Shown here: positions 34,601 to 47,349 of the stretch, piece by piece
How the letters are laid out: each line of letters opens with the position of its first letter
Position numbering within the stretch: the first letter of the stretch is position 1
From: Colletotrichum lupini
Lineage: Eukaryota; Ascomycota; Sordariomycetes; Glomerellales; Glomerellaceae
Assembly (NCBI RefSeq): GCF_023278565.1
Contig: NC_064675.1
Span: forward strand, 1,116,001-1,180,000
Direction: 5' to 3'
DNA: 64,000 nucleotides
Notes under the pieces: generated by a model
What the model saw: the letters and a program-made list of their open reading frames with translations, nothing else
The model's database searches: none
Told to the model about the DNA's origin: nothing
Program-made: the position numbers and the translations under genes

Positions 34601-37600
34601 GGCATTGGAGGCGACGGTCACCGATGAGGACCGCCGGCTAGCGGTGAATCAGTGGTGACTTGACGGAAACATTCTTCCCCTGAATGACACCTCGGCGTTG
34701 GATGACGCCTGTTGGCGTATGAGCGGTTAATTCCTCTTATAGAGGAGATGAGCATCATGGAAAACATTAAACAGCGGAGCTGGGCGATCTCGAAACACGC
34801 TCATGGAGAAGACTTCACATTAAAACCATGGTAATGAGTGGGAAATACTCCATAGCAACTCAGGAACAATATTCGTGAGTTCATTGTTGACATCATGCTG
34901 GCGAACTCCTGGCTCGATGTACCCGTCCACAAGAAAATTTATGCTGGGCTACAAGCGCGCATTTACGACTGAATACCCACATTTGTAGCAGGGCTGCAGG
35001 AACTGTGGTCCTTTGCCCAAGTTGGGAATGGTGGTCAGAGTCGTGGGTCTGGACGACCGCTCTGGATCGCGATGGAAGTGTTCCATCTCGTTTCTCTGAG
35101 CTTAGGTCATCCGTCTCTGGTCTCTTGATGCCCAGGGCGTGCGGATCTTGTACATCAAGACTTTCCCATGGGCAGTGTTGGAAGAGTCAGATGGAGCAAA
35201 TCCTCCAGCTTCAAGCTCCATCCAGTCTGCAGCCGTGGCAGTGACATGTGTGGAAATCAAGTGGATATTAATGCCTGCACCAGCCGGGGTGGCTTGAGAG
35301 CGATGGTAGGAATCTTTCTGCCCACGGGGTTGAGAAGAATTTTTCAGCTAGCTCCTTGCTGCGGCTTCGTTCTCTTTTGGAGATTTCACGATGGAATCAA
35401 GTGTGAATGCCAGCGGCCACCGGCATGAAGGTATGGGGTGCTCCAACCCCTTGGAGCTCCGTTTTCCTTATCTGAAAGGGGACAGAGAAGTGAGCGCCCA
35501 AGCGTCAAGGGCACATATACGGAAACTAGCCTCACTGGGTATACTGTAGCCGCCTGTAGGAAGGGGATCCTTGACTCCTTGCTCGTTGGAGACATGCTCT
35601 TCGAGTTTGTCGGACGAGACTGAAAATGTCAAAAAGAATTCTGCGCCTGGGTGAAAGCAGAACACGCAGAGTGAAGAAAACAACCGTCGAGAATGGATGG
35701 GCAGGTGACTCCGGGTATACGTAAGAGAAACTTCATGAGTGGCCCAGTGTCCTTGGAAGTGGATATCTACCCATGCTTCCCGTCCCCGTTTTCTCCGTTT
35801 TTGTTTCCCTCGAGTGGGAATTGTGGCTTGCGGTTCGTTTCCATTCACGATCCTAGGCCAAGTCTAGAAGCACGTTTTCCTAGCCAGGAATGACATTCCC
35901 ACGCAATCGAGCAGACTGAAGAGAAAAAAACTTCACGATGGCGGCTCCATTTTGGAAAAAAGACGATGGGTTGGGGTTGCTTGGCAGGTCAACGCGGCTA
36001 AATGACAACCTTTGCGGACAGGCAATGGATGGACTTCTTCCCGCTCGGCACCGGACCGCACCCCTTCCTCTCGGTTTAGGAATAGGCCAACTGAGTCTAC
36101 GGGATGCCATTCCGTTACGGGGACGGAAGGGCACTTTTGAGGATGGCTGATGGTGGTGATGGTGGGGAATCGCGCGGCTCACTGCTGAGTATCGGAACAG
36201 AGAGAAAGACGGTGACGGTGCGCTCCGTCGGTCAAGCAAACCTTTGTGAATAGTCATAGTCTAGAGCCTCAAGAGCGCTGACCGCAAGCAATGGGAGAGG
36301 CTGACAGACTGTGAGATGTACCCCGATCGGCCGGTCGGACGGTCGGGTTGACATTCTCGACCCTTTTCCATTGCGGCTTGGTCCGGACTGCAGATCCGGC
36401 GGTACGATCGAATAGGGATCTTAGATCGATTTTTGTCTTGGAGCAGAGGTGCAACACGAGGTCTCAACTACGATGCTGTGGCGGTGATGTATGGTTGACG
36501 GTGATGCCGTTGACTGGTTTACGAGATGTGACGAGAAGCTTCGCTGTTTGGGCGCTCAATTCTTCGTCGCTCGTTGCGCCTCGGCATGAACTGCTTACGT
36601 TTGTGTTGATTCTGGAAATAGAGTGCAGACTTCTAGGCTGCTTGCCACTTGCTGAACTCGACTTACACCGGCGTTGAATACGTGTTCCACGCCCCAACGC
36701 CACTATGCGTGTCAGTTTGAGAACGAGCAGATGGCGCTAATGACTGATGCCATCGTACAATCGCATTGCGATGAGAGAAATAGGCTGGTAGGCCGATTCC
36801 CTTGGCACAATCAAGTACTTACCCGTTCATCGGCCACGTCTGCCTGTCGTCGTTGTGGCCGGTTTCTGGATCTCACGATATGTCACCGGCTGGGCACCCG
36901 GGGCAGATGCCCCGTGGGCCGTGGAAACCTTCCCCAGAGAGAACCGGAGACCATCAGGTTTCCAGCTTGCTTCTGCCGACAGGTGCATTGTGATGGCCTT
37001 ATCGACCAAGTCACCTGCAATGTCATCTCGCACGACCGCACTTCATGGAGAGCTCCGGTTCTTGGTATTCTAAGAAGAGGTTGAGGGACCCCGCAGCGCG
37101 ACTCCTGGGCAACAAGAGAAAATCGTACCACATGGCATTGTGCGACTGCACCTGTGAGGGAGGAGGATGCGGTTTGGTTCTGCTGGTTTCCTCATGCCCT
37201 TGGCCAATGGTGTCATTTCCCAGGACTATGCCGGCGGCGGCTACAACCTAGTCGGGTCAGTGCTAAGTTTAAGGTGCCGCCCGATCTGCTCTCTGGCATC
37301 AATCTGGGAGATGCTGGCATCATCCTCCCGTCTTGCGTTATTACTGCGATGCGCTGGAAACACCTGGATGGTAAGCGGCTCCATGAGCCGTGACCGGCTC
37401 TGTTGCGAACGGTCGCACCAACATGATGCCATCCACACAGTAGCTGGTGTGCTGTAAGCCTGTAACTAGCTGTAACTGCGAACCCCTTTGTCTCCATTGC
37501 GTTTGTTTCCTCTTTCTGCTACTGCTGCTACACGTGTCTGGCTTGTGGACGCAGGAATAATTGGCTTCCCCTCCGTTGCATCATCCAGTACGACGCCGTG

Positions 37601-38749
37601 CCCCTGGCCTTGCGCCATTGTGGACTACCGGACACGACCTCAAGGGTTCGCAAATCGTGATGGCGGCGAGAGGGAGAATGTAAGCTGAGGCTGGCTGTTC
37701 CCTGTAGCGGTCAGGTACAGAGTGTACAGTACCACAATTACAAGTACCTGACAAGCTGTCTCTTGTCCAGCTTGTCTTGGCTCTTTGGTGGCTCTCTTCC
37801 CAGGTTCCGGCGATGGTGCTCCGGGATGAGATATACGTACCGAGTTTACCTGACCGCCGCGCTACAGGACCGCGATCAGGCGGTGGCATCTCTCTCCTAA
37901 GCAGCGCCGCCTGTTGCGGTGGATGGCCCTCAACTCGATGTTGGTTCCTAGGAATAGCATACAAGTTACGGATGCTCTACGTACCTACACGTGGGCCCGC
38001 CGGGACCATTTCTCAGTGTCATGGCTCAGGACGTAAGAGAGTGGTTGAGAGTCCTGGAGCCAGGCGCATGGTCAGGCGGCCACCAAGGAACTCGACCCAT
38101 GCCACGGTAGGCAACGCCATGCCTTGCAAAAGTTGCAACAATGAACCAGCTCGGGCCAGCATCCGTCCTTCTCAGCCAGTCGAAGGGAGCTGGTGGGCTC
38201 AGTCACTGGTTGGCGTTGGTCATGTTCGAGAAGTGTCCGTTGGCGCAATGTACAGCTGCGCTTGGAACAAACTGGAGCAGGTACTTCGCGCAATGGACCC
38301 ATCCGGTGGAGATGGTCCAGGCTCTTTTTTTTCACACTTTTTTTTCTTTCTTCCCATCCTTGGTTGATTCACACCTCTGTGATGGATCCACGTCCACTCC
38401 CAGTAACAGTACTGCGTCTCTGTCAGTCACAGTTCCCATGTGGGTGTCTGATGAAGAGCTGATGTACACGATGCCGCGCTGGCTGGGCCGCGTCAAAACG
38501 CTGGAGCGGAGCATGTGTCGCCAGGTACCCTTCCAACTCATGACACATAATTACCCTATGAAAAGCTTGACCATCACGAGCTGGCAAGACATAATAACGC
38601 GACGGTCCTGCTTCACGTCTTGCGTAATAAGAGGCTGATATTACAAGAGTCTACTACCACCGTGACCTACTTTTCTCCTGATCTTTCCTCGTTGACAACT
38701 CCAATTTGACGATAACCTCACGATACCCTTCGTTCGAGAAGCCGAAAAG
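28698..38749. other. About 10 kb without recognisable genes
   Basis: Composition is normal, neither AT-rich nor RIP-mutated. Many short open frames exist on both strands, the longest 194 codons (33268-33852, -) and 193 codons (31090-31671, -). None shows a domain, signal peptide, repeated motif or convincing splice-joined continuation. Purine/pyrimidine-biased tracts occur (for example a GGA repeat near 32465-32490). It may hold long untranslated leaders, regulatory DNA or non-coding transcripts, but nothing can be supported individually. Confidence 0.4.
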
Positions 38750-39970
38750 AACTCTTGTCTTTCTGGAGAACCCCGGCCACTTTTGCCTCCTCCGCACTCT
38801 GCATCTCATCTCACCCGAAAAGCCCGCCGTTAAGCGCAACGCTGCAGCTGCATCCATCCCACATTAGCACACTTTTCTTGCGCCCTACCTACTACCCCGG
38901 TCGACAAACGACTTACACGAAAGAACGGGAAAACCGAAAGGGGAAATTCACAAGAGAAGGAGTCATCGCAGTCGCAAAAAGTCTGCGTCTGTTCATCTCC
39001 CATACCCCTCCACTTTACGATCACGACTTCGATCAACCCGAGATTCCAAAACACTTGGTTTTCTCTTTAAAGTCTTCAACGCCTGTTGCGAACGGGAGAA
39101 CGAAAAGGGTCGACATCATCATCTGCTCTGCAACACCCCGCACCTCACCACCATCCATCGCTTTGGTCGCTTTTGTCCCATCTTTCTTCCTCTCAGTGCG
39201 CATAGCGGAAGTAGATCACGTCCACCACCACCGCAACCCAGCCCAAACAAGCTTCGTTCTTGGCTGTTCGACGCCATAAAGAAAGAAAAACCCAAACGGG
39301 CAAAGGACAGAACGAGAATCAGACCTTGTGCTCCTACCACCCACATCACCTGGACCTTTCCTTGCAAGGATTCGAGAATAGCAAGAGAAAACAAGTCATC
39401 GCGCTCCACACTCTTCTCTTCTCTCCCTTTTCCAAGTCTCTGTTCAAGTACAAAGAGAAAAGGGCCCCCGGACACATCTTGGTCTGCCCATCAGACCCAT
39501 ACCATACATCACTCATCAGTCAGTCAGGGAACATCAGCAGACCTGCCGCATTCCGTCCATCAGCTCATCAACGCACTTACACTACACACACCGCCGCTCG
39601 CCCTCGGCCTCGCGCCTTACACCCTTACCACCACACGCCCACCCAAAAGAACCTGCGCGCGCCCGCATCTACCTCGCCTATCCTTCGGGATCCGGCGAAT
39701 CGACTCTTTTTGTCCTTTCTGGGCTTCCAAAAATTTCTGACGGAACCCATTATCCTCTTGGACGAACCTACGCCCTAAAAACGTCACACCACCTCCCTTA
39801 TTTTGCGGTTCATCCGCCCCCCCTCACCCCCTTTAACCCCTGTCCATCTTGTTGGCCCATCTTAGCCAGCCAAGATTTACAAAAGAAGACTTGAGGGCCG
39901 CAACCGAACATTTCCAAGATTCAGCAAGCCCTCGAAATCCGGGGAACGCACCACACAACCGCACCCAATC
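38750..39970 (+). promoter_or_regulatory. Pyrimidine- and CA-rich presumed promoter and long 5' leader of the arrestin gene
   Basis: The 1.2 kb before the arrestin ATG is strongly C/A/T-biased on the plus strand, with repeated CACC, CATCA and CTTC runs, typical of long 5' leaders in filamentous fungi. Several upstream ATGs open short frames (one of 172 codons at 39260-39778), so translation of the arrestin could be subject to upstream-ORF control. The transcription start cannot be placed. Confidence 0.4.
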
Positions 39971-41515
39971 ATGCCCCACCGCGTAGCAAACTTCCTGCGG
40001 AATTCCACTGAGAACTTCAGTGTTTCTGCCATTGCAAACCTCAAGACTAAGACCAAGCAAAATCAGCAACATCACCAACCCCGTCACAACAACATCCAGG
40101 ACGAAGGCTTGTTGCGCAGAGTCCCTCTCGACCGCCACTCTTCCTACTCCTCCGATGACGGCGAGCACATCCCTTACCACAACATGTTCGCAGCAGATCC
40201 CGCAGACCACCTCAAAGAGAAGAAGCACCACCACCACCGCCTCTCTCTGCCTTTTGGCCGCTCCAACAAGGACTCACACGACAACTCCCACGCAGGCCTC
40301 GACCTGAAGATCGAGAGCCCGCCTATCGTTTTCTTCGGAGATGCAGAGTCCTCTACCGGTGCCCTCGTCTCGGGTCAGATGCAACTCGAGGTCAAGGACG
40401 AGCAGCTCCAGATCGAGACCTTTGGCGCCAAGCTCAACATCCACGTCCAGCAGAAGCGCCCCTTCACCAACCACTGTGGCGAGTGCACCAACCAGTTCAC
40501 CGAGCTGAAGCGCTGGACGTTCCTCACGCACCCCACGACGCTCAAGAAGGGAACTCACCAGTTCCCCTTCTCTATCCTCCTCGAGGGCCACCTCCCCGCG
40601 TCCATGGACACGCCCATCACCTCCATTGCCTACGAGTTCAAGGCCGAGGCCATCCTCGTCAAGGGCACACCCGGTTCGCAGACGCCCATCAAGTTCGAGC
40701 AGAACTTTGACGTCAAGCGCTCCCTCCCTCAACCCGAGTTCCCGCATCACTCTGTCCGCGTTTTCCCTCCCACCAACATCAAGGCCAGCGCCCACTACAA
40801 CCAGGTGATCCACCCGGCCGGCACTCACAACGTCTCGTTCCGCCTCGACGGCCTCACCAGCGCAAACGCCACCAACAAGACGGTCGAGTTCTGGAAGCTC
40901 AAGAAGGTTACATGGAAGCTCGAGGAGACCATCAAGACCGTGGCCCCCGCCTGCGAGAAGCACGCCCCGGTCCCCGGCAACGCCAACAACAACACCCAGC
41001 CTCAGCAGAAGGGCGTGGCCCGCACCGAGACCCGCGTCCTCGGCGAGAAGTACATGCACGACGGCTGGAAGTCCGACTACACCAGCACCGACGGCCACGT
41101 CGAGTTCGAGTTCGACTACGGCGTCGTCGCCAGCAAGCACAGCCACGGCCCGCGATACGCCTGCGACATGAAGTCGAGTGACGGCACCGAAGTCTCCCAC
41201 GCACTCATGATCGAGATGGTTGTCTCCAAGGAGTGGGCGCCTGTCGGTAAGCCCCACCTCGCGACGCAGACGGGCACCGGACGCATCTTGAGGATGCACT
41301 ACCACGTGATGCTCACCGAGTGCCCCGGTCTCGGCGTCAGCTGGGATAACGAGGCGCCGCCCGTTTACCAGGACGTTCCCCCCTCGCCGCCCGCGTACCC
41401 CGACGAAGCGGCTCCCGTCGACTACATGAGCCTTGAGCACCTTGACGGCCAAGCTCACAACGGACTGGCCCATAGCCGGGAGGGATCCGTTACCGGCGGA
41501 TCTACCACATCATGA
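39971..41515 (+). CDS. Alpha-arrestin, LDB19/Art1 type
   Basis: Single exon, 514 residues. An N-terminal polar, His-rich tail (about 1-105, with KEKKHHHHRL) precedes the arrestin fold, which begins with LDLKIESPPIVFFGDAESS, the hallmark start of the LDB19 arrestin-N domain. Further matches are GALVSGQMQLEV, KKGTHQFPFSILLEGHLPAS and SIAYEFKAEAILVKG. The C tail has a PPVY motif plus PPAY (about 460-475), the PY motifs through which such adaptors recruit the Nedd4/Rsp5 ubiquitin ligase. The expected role is ubiquitin-dependent endocytosis of plasma-membrane permeases. The gene is GC-rich at third positions, unlike its flanks. A long frame on the opposite strand (40274-41473) is a by-product of that codon bias. 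Confidence 0.9.
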   Translation: MPHRVANFLRNSTENFSVSAIANLKTKTKQNQQHHQPRHNNIQDEGLLRRVPLDRHSSYSSDDGEHIPYHNMFAADPADHLKEKKHHHHRLSLPFGRSNKDSHDNSHAGLDLKIESPPIVFFGDAESSTGALVSGQMQLEVKDEQLQIETFGAKLNIHVQQKRPFTNHCGECTNQFTELKRWTFLTHPTTLKKGTHQFPFSILLEGHLPASMDTPITSIAYEFKAEAILVKGTPGSQTPIKFEQNFDVKRSLPQPEFPHHSVRVFPPTNIKASAHYNQVIHPAGTHNVSFRLDGLTSANATNKTVEFWKLKKVTWKLEETIKTVAPACEKHAPVPGNANNNTQPQQKGVARTETRVLGEKYMHDGWKSDYTSTDGHVEFEFDYGVVASKHSHGPRYACDMKSSDGTEVSHALMIEMVVSKEWAPVGKPHLATQTGTGRILRMHYHVMLTECPGLGVSWDNEAPPVYQDVPPSPPAYPDEAAPVDYMSLEHLDGQAHNGLAHSREGSVTGGSTTS

Positions 41516-44231
41516 CACCACCACCACTAGAGGAGGAGAGTCATGAAACATAATCAATCAACACAACAAAAAAAATCACATGCAACAATTCAAGAGACGG
41601 GATGAAAAGGAAAACAAAAAGTTATTGGATTTAGGATCTGCTTTTTTTCAACAGCATTATACCCCCTGGTTTCCGAACTAGGCGCTTGTTTTCTTATAGG
41701 ATTATAACTCTTTTTTGGCGGGAAAGACAGTGTCACAACTCAATTGGATTTTTAACAGTGAATTTTTGAAGAGATGCATGGTATTGAGTGAAATGACCAT
41801 GAGGAAGTGTTTTGCATTGCGAGGCGTTTTACGGGGACTTTGAACAGAGCTGATGGAAGAGGCGCATGATCGATGATGCCAAGGTTCCCGTCACATGGCT
41901 TCTCAGTAGCTAGCTCGACGACGAAACATACAATTGAAGCAAGAATTAATTATACAAATCACTACAAAATTACTTTGCACTTCCTCTCGATCTTTCAATG
42001 TGACTTGTTGGGACTGACTTTAAGAATGACTTAGTTGAACTTCATGCTTTGAGTGCGCTTCAACGGCAAATTGTGCGGCAGTATTACTACTCAGTGAACA
42101 TAGAGACAACTTCAAACAGAATTTGCCCCTCCGCAACGAAACCACAGACTAGGTATGCGACCCACGGTGAGCGGGATGGTAACATGTGAAATCCCTTTCG
42201 AGTCACGACCCTTGATAATTATAGGCTATTGGCAGGTACTTGTCCGATGTGTACACTACCTTGCGGCTCATCCCACGTTTTCTGTCTGCTAGTTTTGTTC
42301 TCGCATTGCGTTTACCCGCTGCGGATGCTGCAAGACCTGCTGGAACTGCAAGGTTTTTTGGGACGGGAATGCCCCGAGCTTCAAGCTATTCAGTTAATCT
42401 TAGGAAACAATTACTTGACGAAAACTACTAGTTGGGTGCGTTGGGGTGAGAGTTGGAGAAATTTTGAGACGGAATTCTGAGAATCAAGAGTCTAGAACGC
42501 TCGCCGACAAACGGCGAATATCCTTGGCGAGCGGTTGATCTGAGCTTTGGAGTAGTCTAGGGAAGGGTCTTTTCGGGACATTGAGTACCGGTGAAATGAG
42601 AGTATCGTGAGTTTGCGGCATACGCTCTATAGAGTTGAGTTGCCGAGTTATTAATGCGTTGCTGTGAGTTTCCTAAACTTGCTCGCTTGGACATCACGCA
42701 TAGGACTACTACGTAGGCAGTTGAAACGGAAAGTAATGCCCTGCTCGGCATGTTTACCCGGAAGCAGCTATGCCACGTCGCTCGAAAGGGCAGCTCGCTT
42801 CCGCCCCGTGGTTTGTATGGCGCGATTATAGTCTCGAAATGGATGATTCAACTTCCAAGGTCATCTCACGATAGTGCGGTGTGCGGAGGGGCTCTTAAGC
42901 GCCCCTTGGCGGACGGTGGGCGGTGGTCGGTTTGCCGTGCGCAGCATGATGTGTAGCCGGTGTAGGGTGCAGGAGAAGGGGGATGATGTGTAACCGGCGC
43001 ACCGGGCCGGGTGTGTGGTGGCCAGCCCGCCCACGCGCCTTCGGATGGCAATCCGGTAGGCAGGGGCAGGAGGCGGGCTCAGTGGTGATTTGGGGCGTTT
43101 TCTATGAGTCAAGCCAGACCGAAAGTCATGCGAGAGCCGTGTCAGAGGGACGGTATGCGAACATCGGAGCCGGCTCGTTTTGGGATGGTTCACAGGGCGT
43201 CTCGCAAGGTGCAAAGATGAGAAAGGAGCCGTGGAGGAGGGGGAGAGCCTGAAAGACCGCGCTCCAGGGCTTTTGCTCGGGATCGGTGACAGCCGGGTTC
43301 AAAGGGGGTAGAGGGTGGAGGGGCGTGTTGGAGAGCGCCCCCCGGGGTGGCAGAGGCAAGTTGCGGACGACGGAAGAGGTGGTTTTTCTTACGTGATTGA
43401 TGGGGACTTGCCGGAGGCGCTCCCGGGAGGCGGGATGACTTGCCCGCAGGCGGCCTGGCTGGATGCTGAGCCTAGGAGGCAACGAGTTCCGGGCAGCTCC
43501 AAGGCGAAGAGCAAAAGGGCAGGTCCAAGGCGTGCTCGGCGTGCTTCCATCTAGCCGGCGGCACGAATTTGAACAACGGCGCGTGTGGTGGAGCTCCGAA
43601 CCTCAGATCGTTTCGTTTTGGTTATCAACTTCTCATGAGCAGTTGGCAGGGTTTCTGTCTACTTACTTCCGTGTAAGACGGAAGAGTGGAGGCTCTGTAC
43701 AGTTTCTTCGCTCATGCATGCTACATAGGCTATACCATGCTCGCTTCATATTCCCTGGAAGTTGGAACTGTCTGGGGAGATCGATTTTGCTGAAGAATTT
43801 TCTGTCTCATTCACTCTTGAAGTTTGTCATGAAGCGATGCCCACATCGAACCCGCTTGCCCCATCGCTAGCTCCAACACTTTCTGTGAGATTTTTCTCCA
43901 ACAGCGCCAGACCCCATTCCCCGATGGATCGCCACTGGGGGTCTCTGAATTTTGGGTTTTTCGTTGGCTTGCTTTTGTGTGCGGGACGCCGAAAGAAAGA
44001 AGAAATTGAATGCAAACACTCAAAAAGCAGATGCAACGTTGATCCTGGAAGAGAATCGTTACGTCATAAGTCCACTAGCGGGCGAACGACGTACGAGATC
44101 GTGAAAATTTGGGTTTTGTTCTGATGTGTGCCACTGCGGGCAAGGGGAGTCAGGGGCGCGATTTGTCTGGAGCCCTTGTAAAGTGGGGTGTATAAATGTA
44201 CAGCTGCTGCGAAAACGTCATCAAAGCAACT
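41516..44231. other. Gene-free region between arrestin and tRNA-Arg
   Basis: Starts with the arrestin 3' region (A-rich near 41550-41630). Short open frames only, none recognisable. No repeat or RNA gene is seen before 44232. Confidence 0.45.
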
Positions 44232-44330
44232 GGCCGGCTGGCGCAATGGTAGCGCATCAGACTTCTATCTTCTCTCCTTCCAAGAGTTGTGGTTATCTGG
44301 GGGTTGTGGGTTCGAGCCCCACGTTGGTCA
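44232..44330 (+). tRNA. tRNA-Arg (anticodon TCT) with 27-nt intron
   Basis: The acceptor stem GGCCGGC pairs with GTTGGTC (with G-U wobbles), discriminator A. The D arm is GCGC/GCGC around AATGGTA. The anticodon loop is CTTCTAA with TCT at 44264-44266. The T arm GTGGG-TTCGAGC-CCCAC is perfect. A 27-nt intron (44268-44294) sits after position 37, the canonical place. Mature length is 72 nt. All stems form, so it should be functional. Confidence 0.92.
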
Positions 44331-45210
44331 TTCTTTTGCCATCTTTGCCTTTGATCCTCATCTTTGACACTGAATGGATCGATTCCTTCTTCTTTTGCAA
44401 TATTTCATTGGTTTCTCATTGTTCTGAGGTAGATAAATAAGGTGCTTTTAGTTGAAGATTGTCCTGATTCTTTGCACCTCCTTAATGAACCCCAACTTGA
44501 CCAAACCACAAGTGGGAAACAATACTCGCTCGGGTCTTGTGATCGCATGAACCGAAACTGAAGGGGCAATTGATTTCAATTTGAAGCATTTAAAATTCTT
44601 TCAAAGACTTACACGCGGACCGCTGGACATACCCTCAAGGTCTCGAATACGTGACACAACTGACAAGCGGTGTAAGCCTGGCCGACGTTGTCAGCAACAC
44701 CCAAGAGCCAAGGGCCCTCTATTGTAAACCGAGACATCACTTATCTTGACCACGGTAAAAGTCATCTTGATATTTGCACTAAAAGCTCACCACATAATCT
44801 CACGTCTGTCATGCTGCGCGTCTATTATTTCACTGTGCTAGTACCGAAGTGGTTTTCAGCTCAAATCATCTGCAAGTCAGACACCCATTTGATTGGTGGT
44901 TGTAGTTTTTCACCACAATATTGCTTACTGTACGTTAGCGCCGCAGCTCGACATACGTTTCCAGGAGGAGTTTGGATCCAAATCAAGACGCGAGACCGTT
45001 ACGATAATGCATCCATGGCTAAATGTGGCGGAGTTAACTGCAAGTGTTGTGCAGCTGATAATAACGAAATTAGATGCTGCTTGCGTCTTTAAGTCCGAAA
45101 AATAGCATAAAATGAAGGAAGGGAATGTCTGAGTTGCTCCGAGGCGCCTAGTGTCTAAAACCTACAACCAAATTTTAGGAGCCAGAATTGCAGAAAGAAG
45201 CCCTTACAAA
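44331..45210. other. Intergenic region before the P450 gene
   Basis: 880 bases with the presumed P450 promoter. An open frame at 44688-45092 has no motif and no good start context. No repeats. Confidence 0.45.
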
Positions 45211-46987
45211 ATGATAACAAGCACATTGGACGAAGCCCAAGTGATATGGTTTCCTTTGGCCTGTTGCCTAGTCATATTTCTTGTTCGTAGTGTCTGGCCA
45301 AAAGTTCCAGACTCGCAGGAGCCTCCGGCCCTACAACCAAAAATACCTTTCATTGGTCATTTGATTGATCTAATCCAGATGGGCTACAAGCAACATGTCA
45401 AGAATCAGTAAGTCCCGAGCCATCCTGCTTGAACGTTTACGGGATGATGGAGTCGGACGGGCAATCATGGTCCAACTTCATTGTAAGCTGATACGATACT
45501 AGCGAGAAATTCAATATGACGGCATACTCGTTGCCCATCCTTGGAAGCAAGCTTTACGTGGCATCTTCACCACAACTGGCATCGTCCATATTCCAGAAGC
45601 GGACTCTTAGTTTCGAACCCCTGATTGACACCTTTGTTCGCACTTTGGTAGGCATGGAGGGCCAAGGGATGGATTTGTGGACGAACCCGGAGTTTCGTAC
45701 CGCCATCTTTAAGGTTCTCTACAAAGGACTGGCCGGACCTTCGTTGATTGATCTTACCAGATCAGGGGTCAGCAATTTAGCCACCTCTCTTGACGAAATA
45801 CTCTTTGACCAGCTCGAGCCACGAGACTTCTATTGCTGGACTCGTGAGACAGTGTCGAGGGCCGTCATGAGAGGCTTCTACGGGAAGTTGAGCCCTTGGG
45901 AGAACAGCGGAGTCATGCAGAGTTTCTGGTAACTACATCGTATCCTTATATCTGTCCCGGTCTCGCCACGCTACAGGCGCGTCTACCATGATTGAAACTA
46001 GGCTAATTCTCAACACCCAGGATCTATCACGATGACATGCACAGACTCTTCCCTGGGTTTGCCCCCTCTGTCATCGCGTCCAAAGCATTCAAAGCAAGAA
46101 CGGAGGTTATTGAAGCCTTGGAAGCGTACATCAAGCGTGAGGAGGATTTTGGCGCCGAAGTTCCTCAATTCACCAAGGATAGATTTGGTGCAGAACGAAA
46201 GTTCGGAATGTCGATCCACAACAGCGCCAAGATTGAGATTCTCCTAGCCACCGCTCTCGCCAACATCTCCACGCTCGTCTTCTGGCTTCTTTCGAATATT
46301 TACAGCCAGCCAGACCTTTTGGCCAGTATTCGGACCGAGCTTCTCAATGCCGCGGTTACTGAGAAGCGAACTGATCAAGACCATATCGAGATGACACTTC
46401 ACCTGAGGAAAATCAAAAAGCACTGTCCACTACTCCTGTCTTCTGCGCAAGAGACGGAGCGACACAATATTGTCGATAACATCACACGAACGGTAATGAC
46501 AGACACGACGATATCGGACGACGGCCGCTCGTACCTCCTCAAGAAAGGGAACAATATCCAGATGCCGCTTAGCGTTCTACATAGTGATGAAAAAGTATGG
46601 GGCGCCAACCCTGAAAGCTGGCAAGGTGACAGGTTTCTGGAAATGGGTTACAATGCATCATCGCCGCCTGGTTTCCTTCCTTTTGGAGGGGGCAAACATG
46701 TCTGGTACGTGAATTGATTCTCTCTGGTTTGATGATTTACACTGACCGTGCATCTTTGTGAAAGCCCTGGCCGCCACCTTGCCAACGGACTTCTTCTTGG
46801 CATTGCTGCGCAAATGATACTCGGTATTGATTTAGAAGGTACTGACGGCGGGCCCGTTAGGGTCCCGAAAGCCCAAGTCCCTTGGGCAACGACTGGCATA
46901 GGGAGGCCGAAGCCCGGACCAGACTCAAGAGTCAGAATCAGTAGGCGAGAGGCTTGGAGGCACGTGAAATGGTCTGTGGCATATTGA
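45211..46987 (+). CDS. Cytochrome P450 monooxygenase, 4 exons
   Basis: Exons 45211-45407, 45503-45928, 46021-46704 and 46765-46987; 1530 nt, 509 residues; introns of 95, 92 and 60 nt, all GT-AG. An N-terminal membrane anchor lies at about residues 8-27 (VIWFPLACCLVIFLV), then a Pro-rich hinge (PDSQEPPALQPKIPFIGHL). The K-helix ExxR is E352-R355 (ETER). The heme loop reads FLPFGGGKHVCPGR with Cys436, whose codon is split by the last intron. The I-helix region reads LATALANISTLVFW and lacks the usual acid-Thr pair, as in CYP7/CYP8-like and other atypical fungal P450s. It is an ER-bound enzyme of unknown substrate. The start is the first ATG before the anchor. An oxygenase gene follows 1.1 kb downstream. 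Confidence 0.9.
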
Positions 46988-47349
46988 GATGCAAGACTGG
47001 ATCAAGCATATGATACGGAACATTCTCTTTTGAAGCCACTTAAACTTGGTCGGTGAAGGAGTTTCGACTCTATGTCCTTAGTTTGGTTCCGGTAGCATCG
47101 AGTACCTGCACATGGTACAATGAATCCCTTTGGTGCATTGCCAACTTTCATAAGTAGTCATAATACGTCTTCGCCAGCCCTTTGTGACATCGAACACTTA
47201 GGTAGTGTAATTGAATTGCATCGATCGCGACTTCGTGTATCCAAACCTTGCGGAGCCGTTAGGGTAGTCAAAATGGCTGCGTCTCCGCTGTGGATACGCA
47301 CAACGGCAACTGAGTATGAGTTGGATACCTGCGGAATTTTGCATCAACA
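46988..47349. other. Intergenic region between P450 and tRNA-Glu
   Basis: P450 3' flank; no gene or repeat is seen. Confidence 0.5.

Noticed and set aside
38755..39279. 174-codon open frame upstream of the arrestin gene
   Set aside because: Ser/Thr/Pro/His-rich product typical of pyrimidine-rich leader DNA; treated as leader.
40274..41473. 399-codon open frame on the minus strand
   Set aside because: It is fully antisense to the arrestin gene; its Gly/Val/Leu/Glu-rich content comes from the GC-rich third positions of the real gene.
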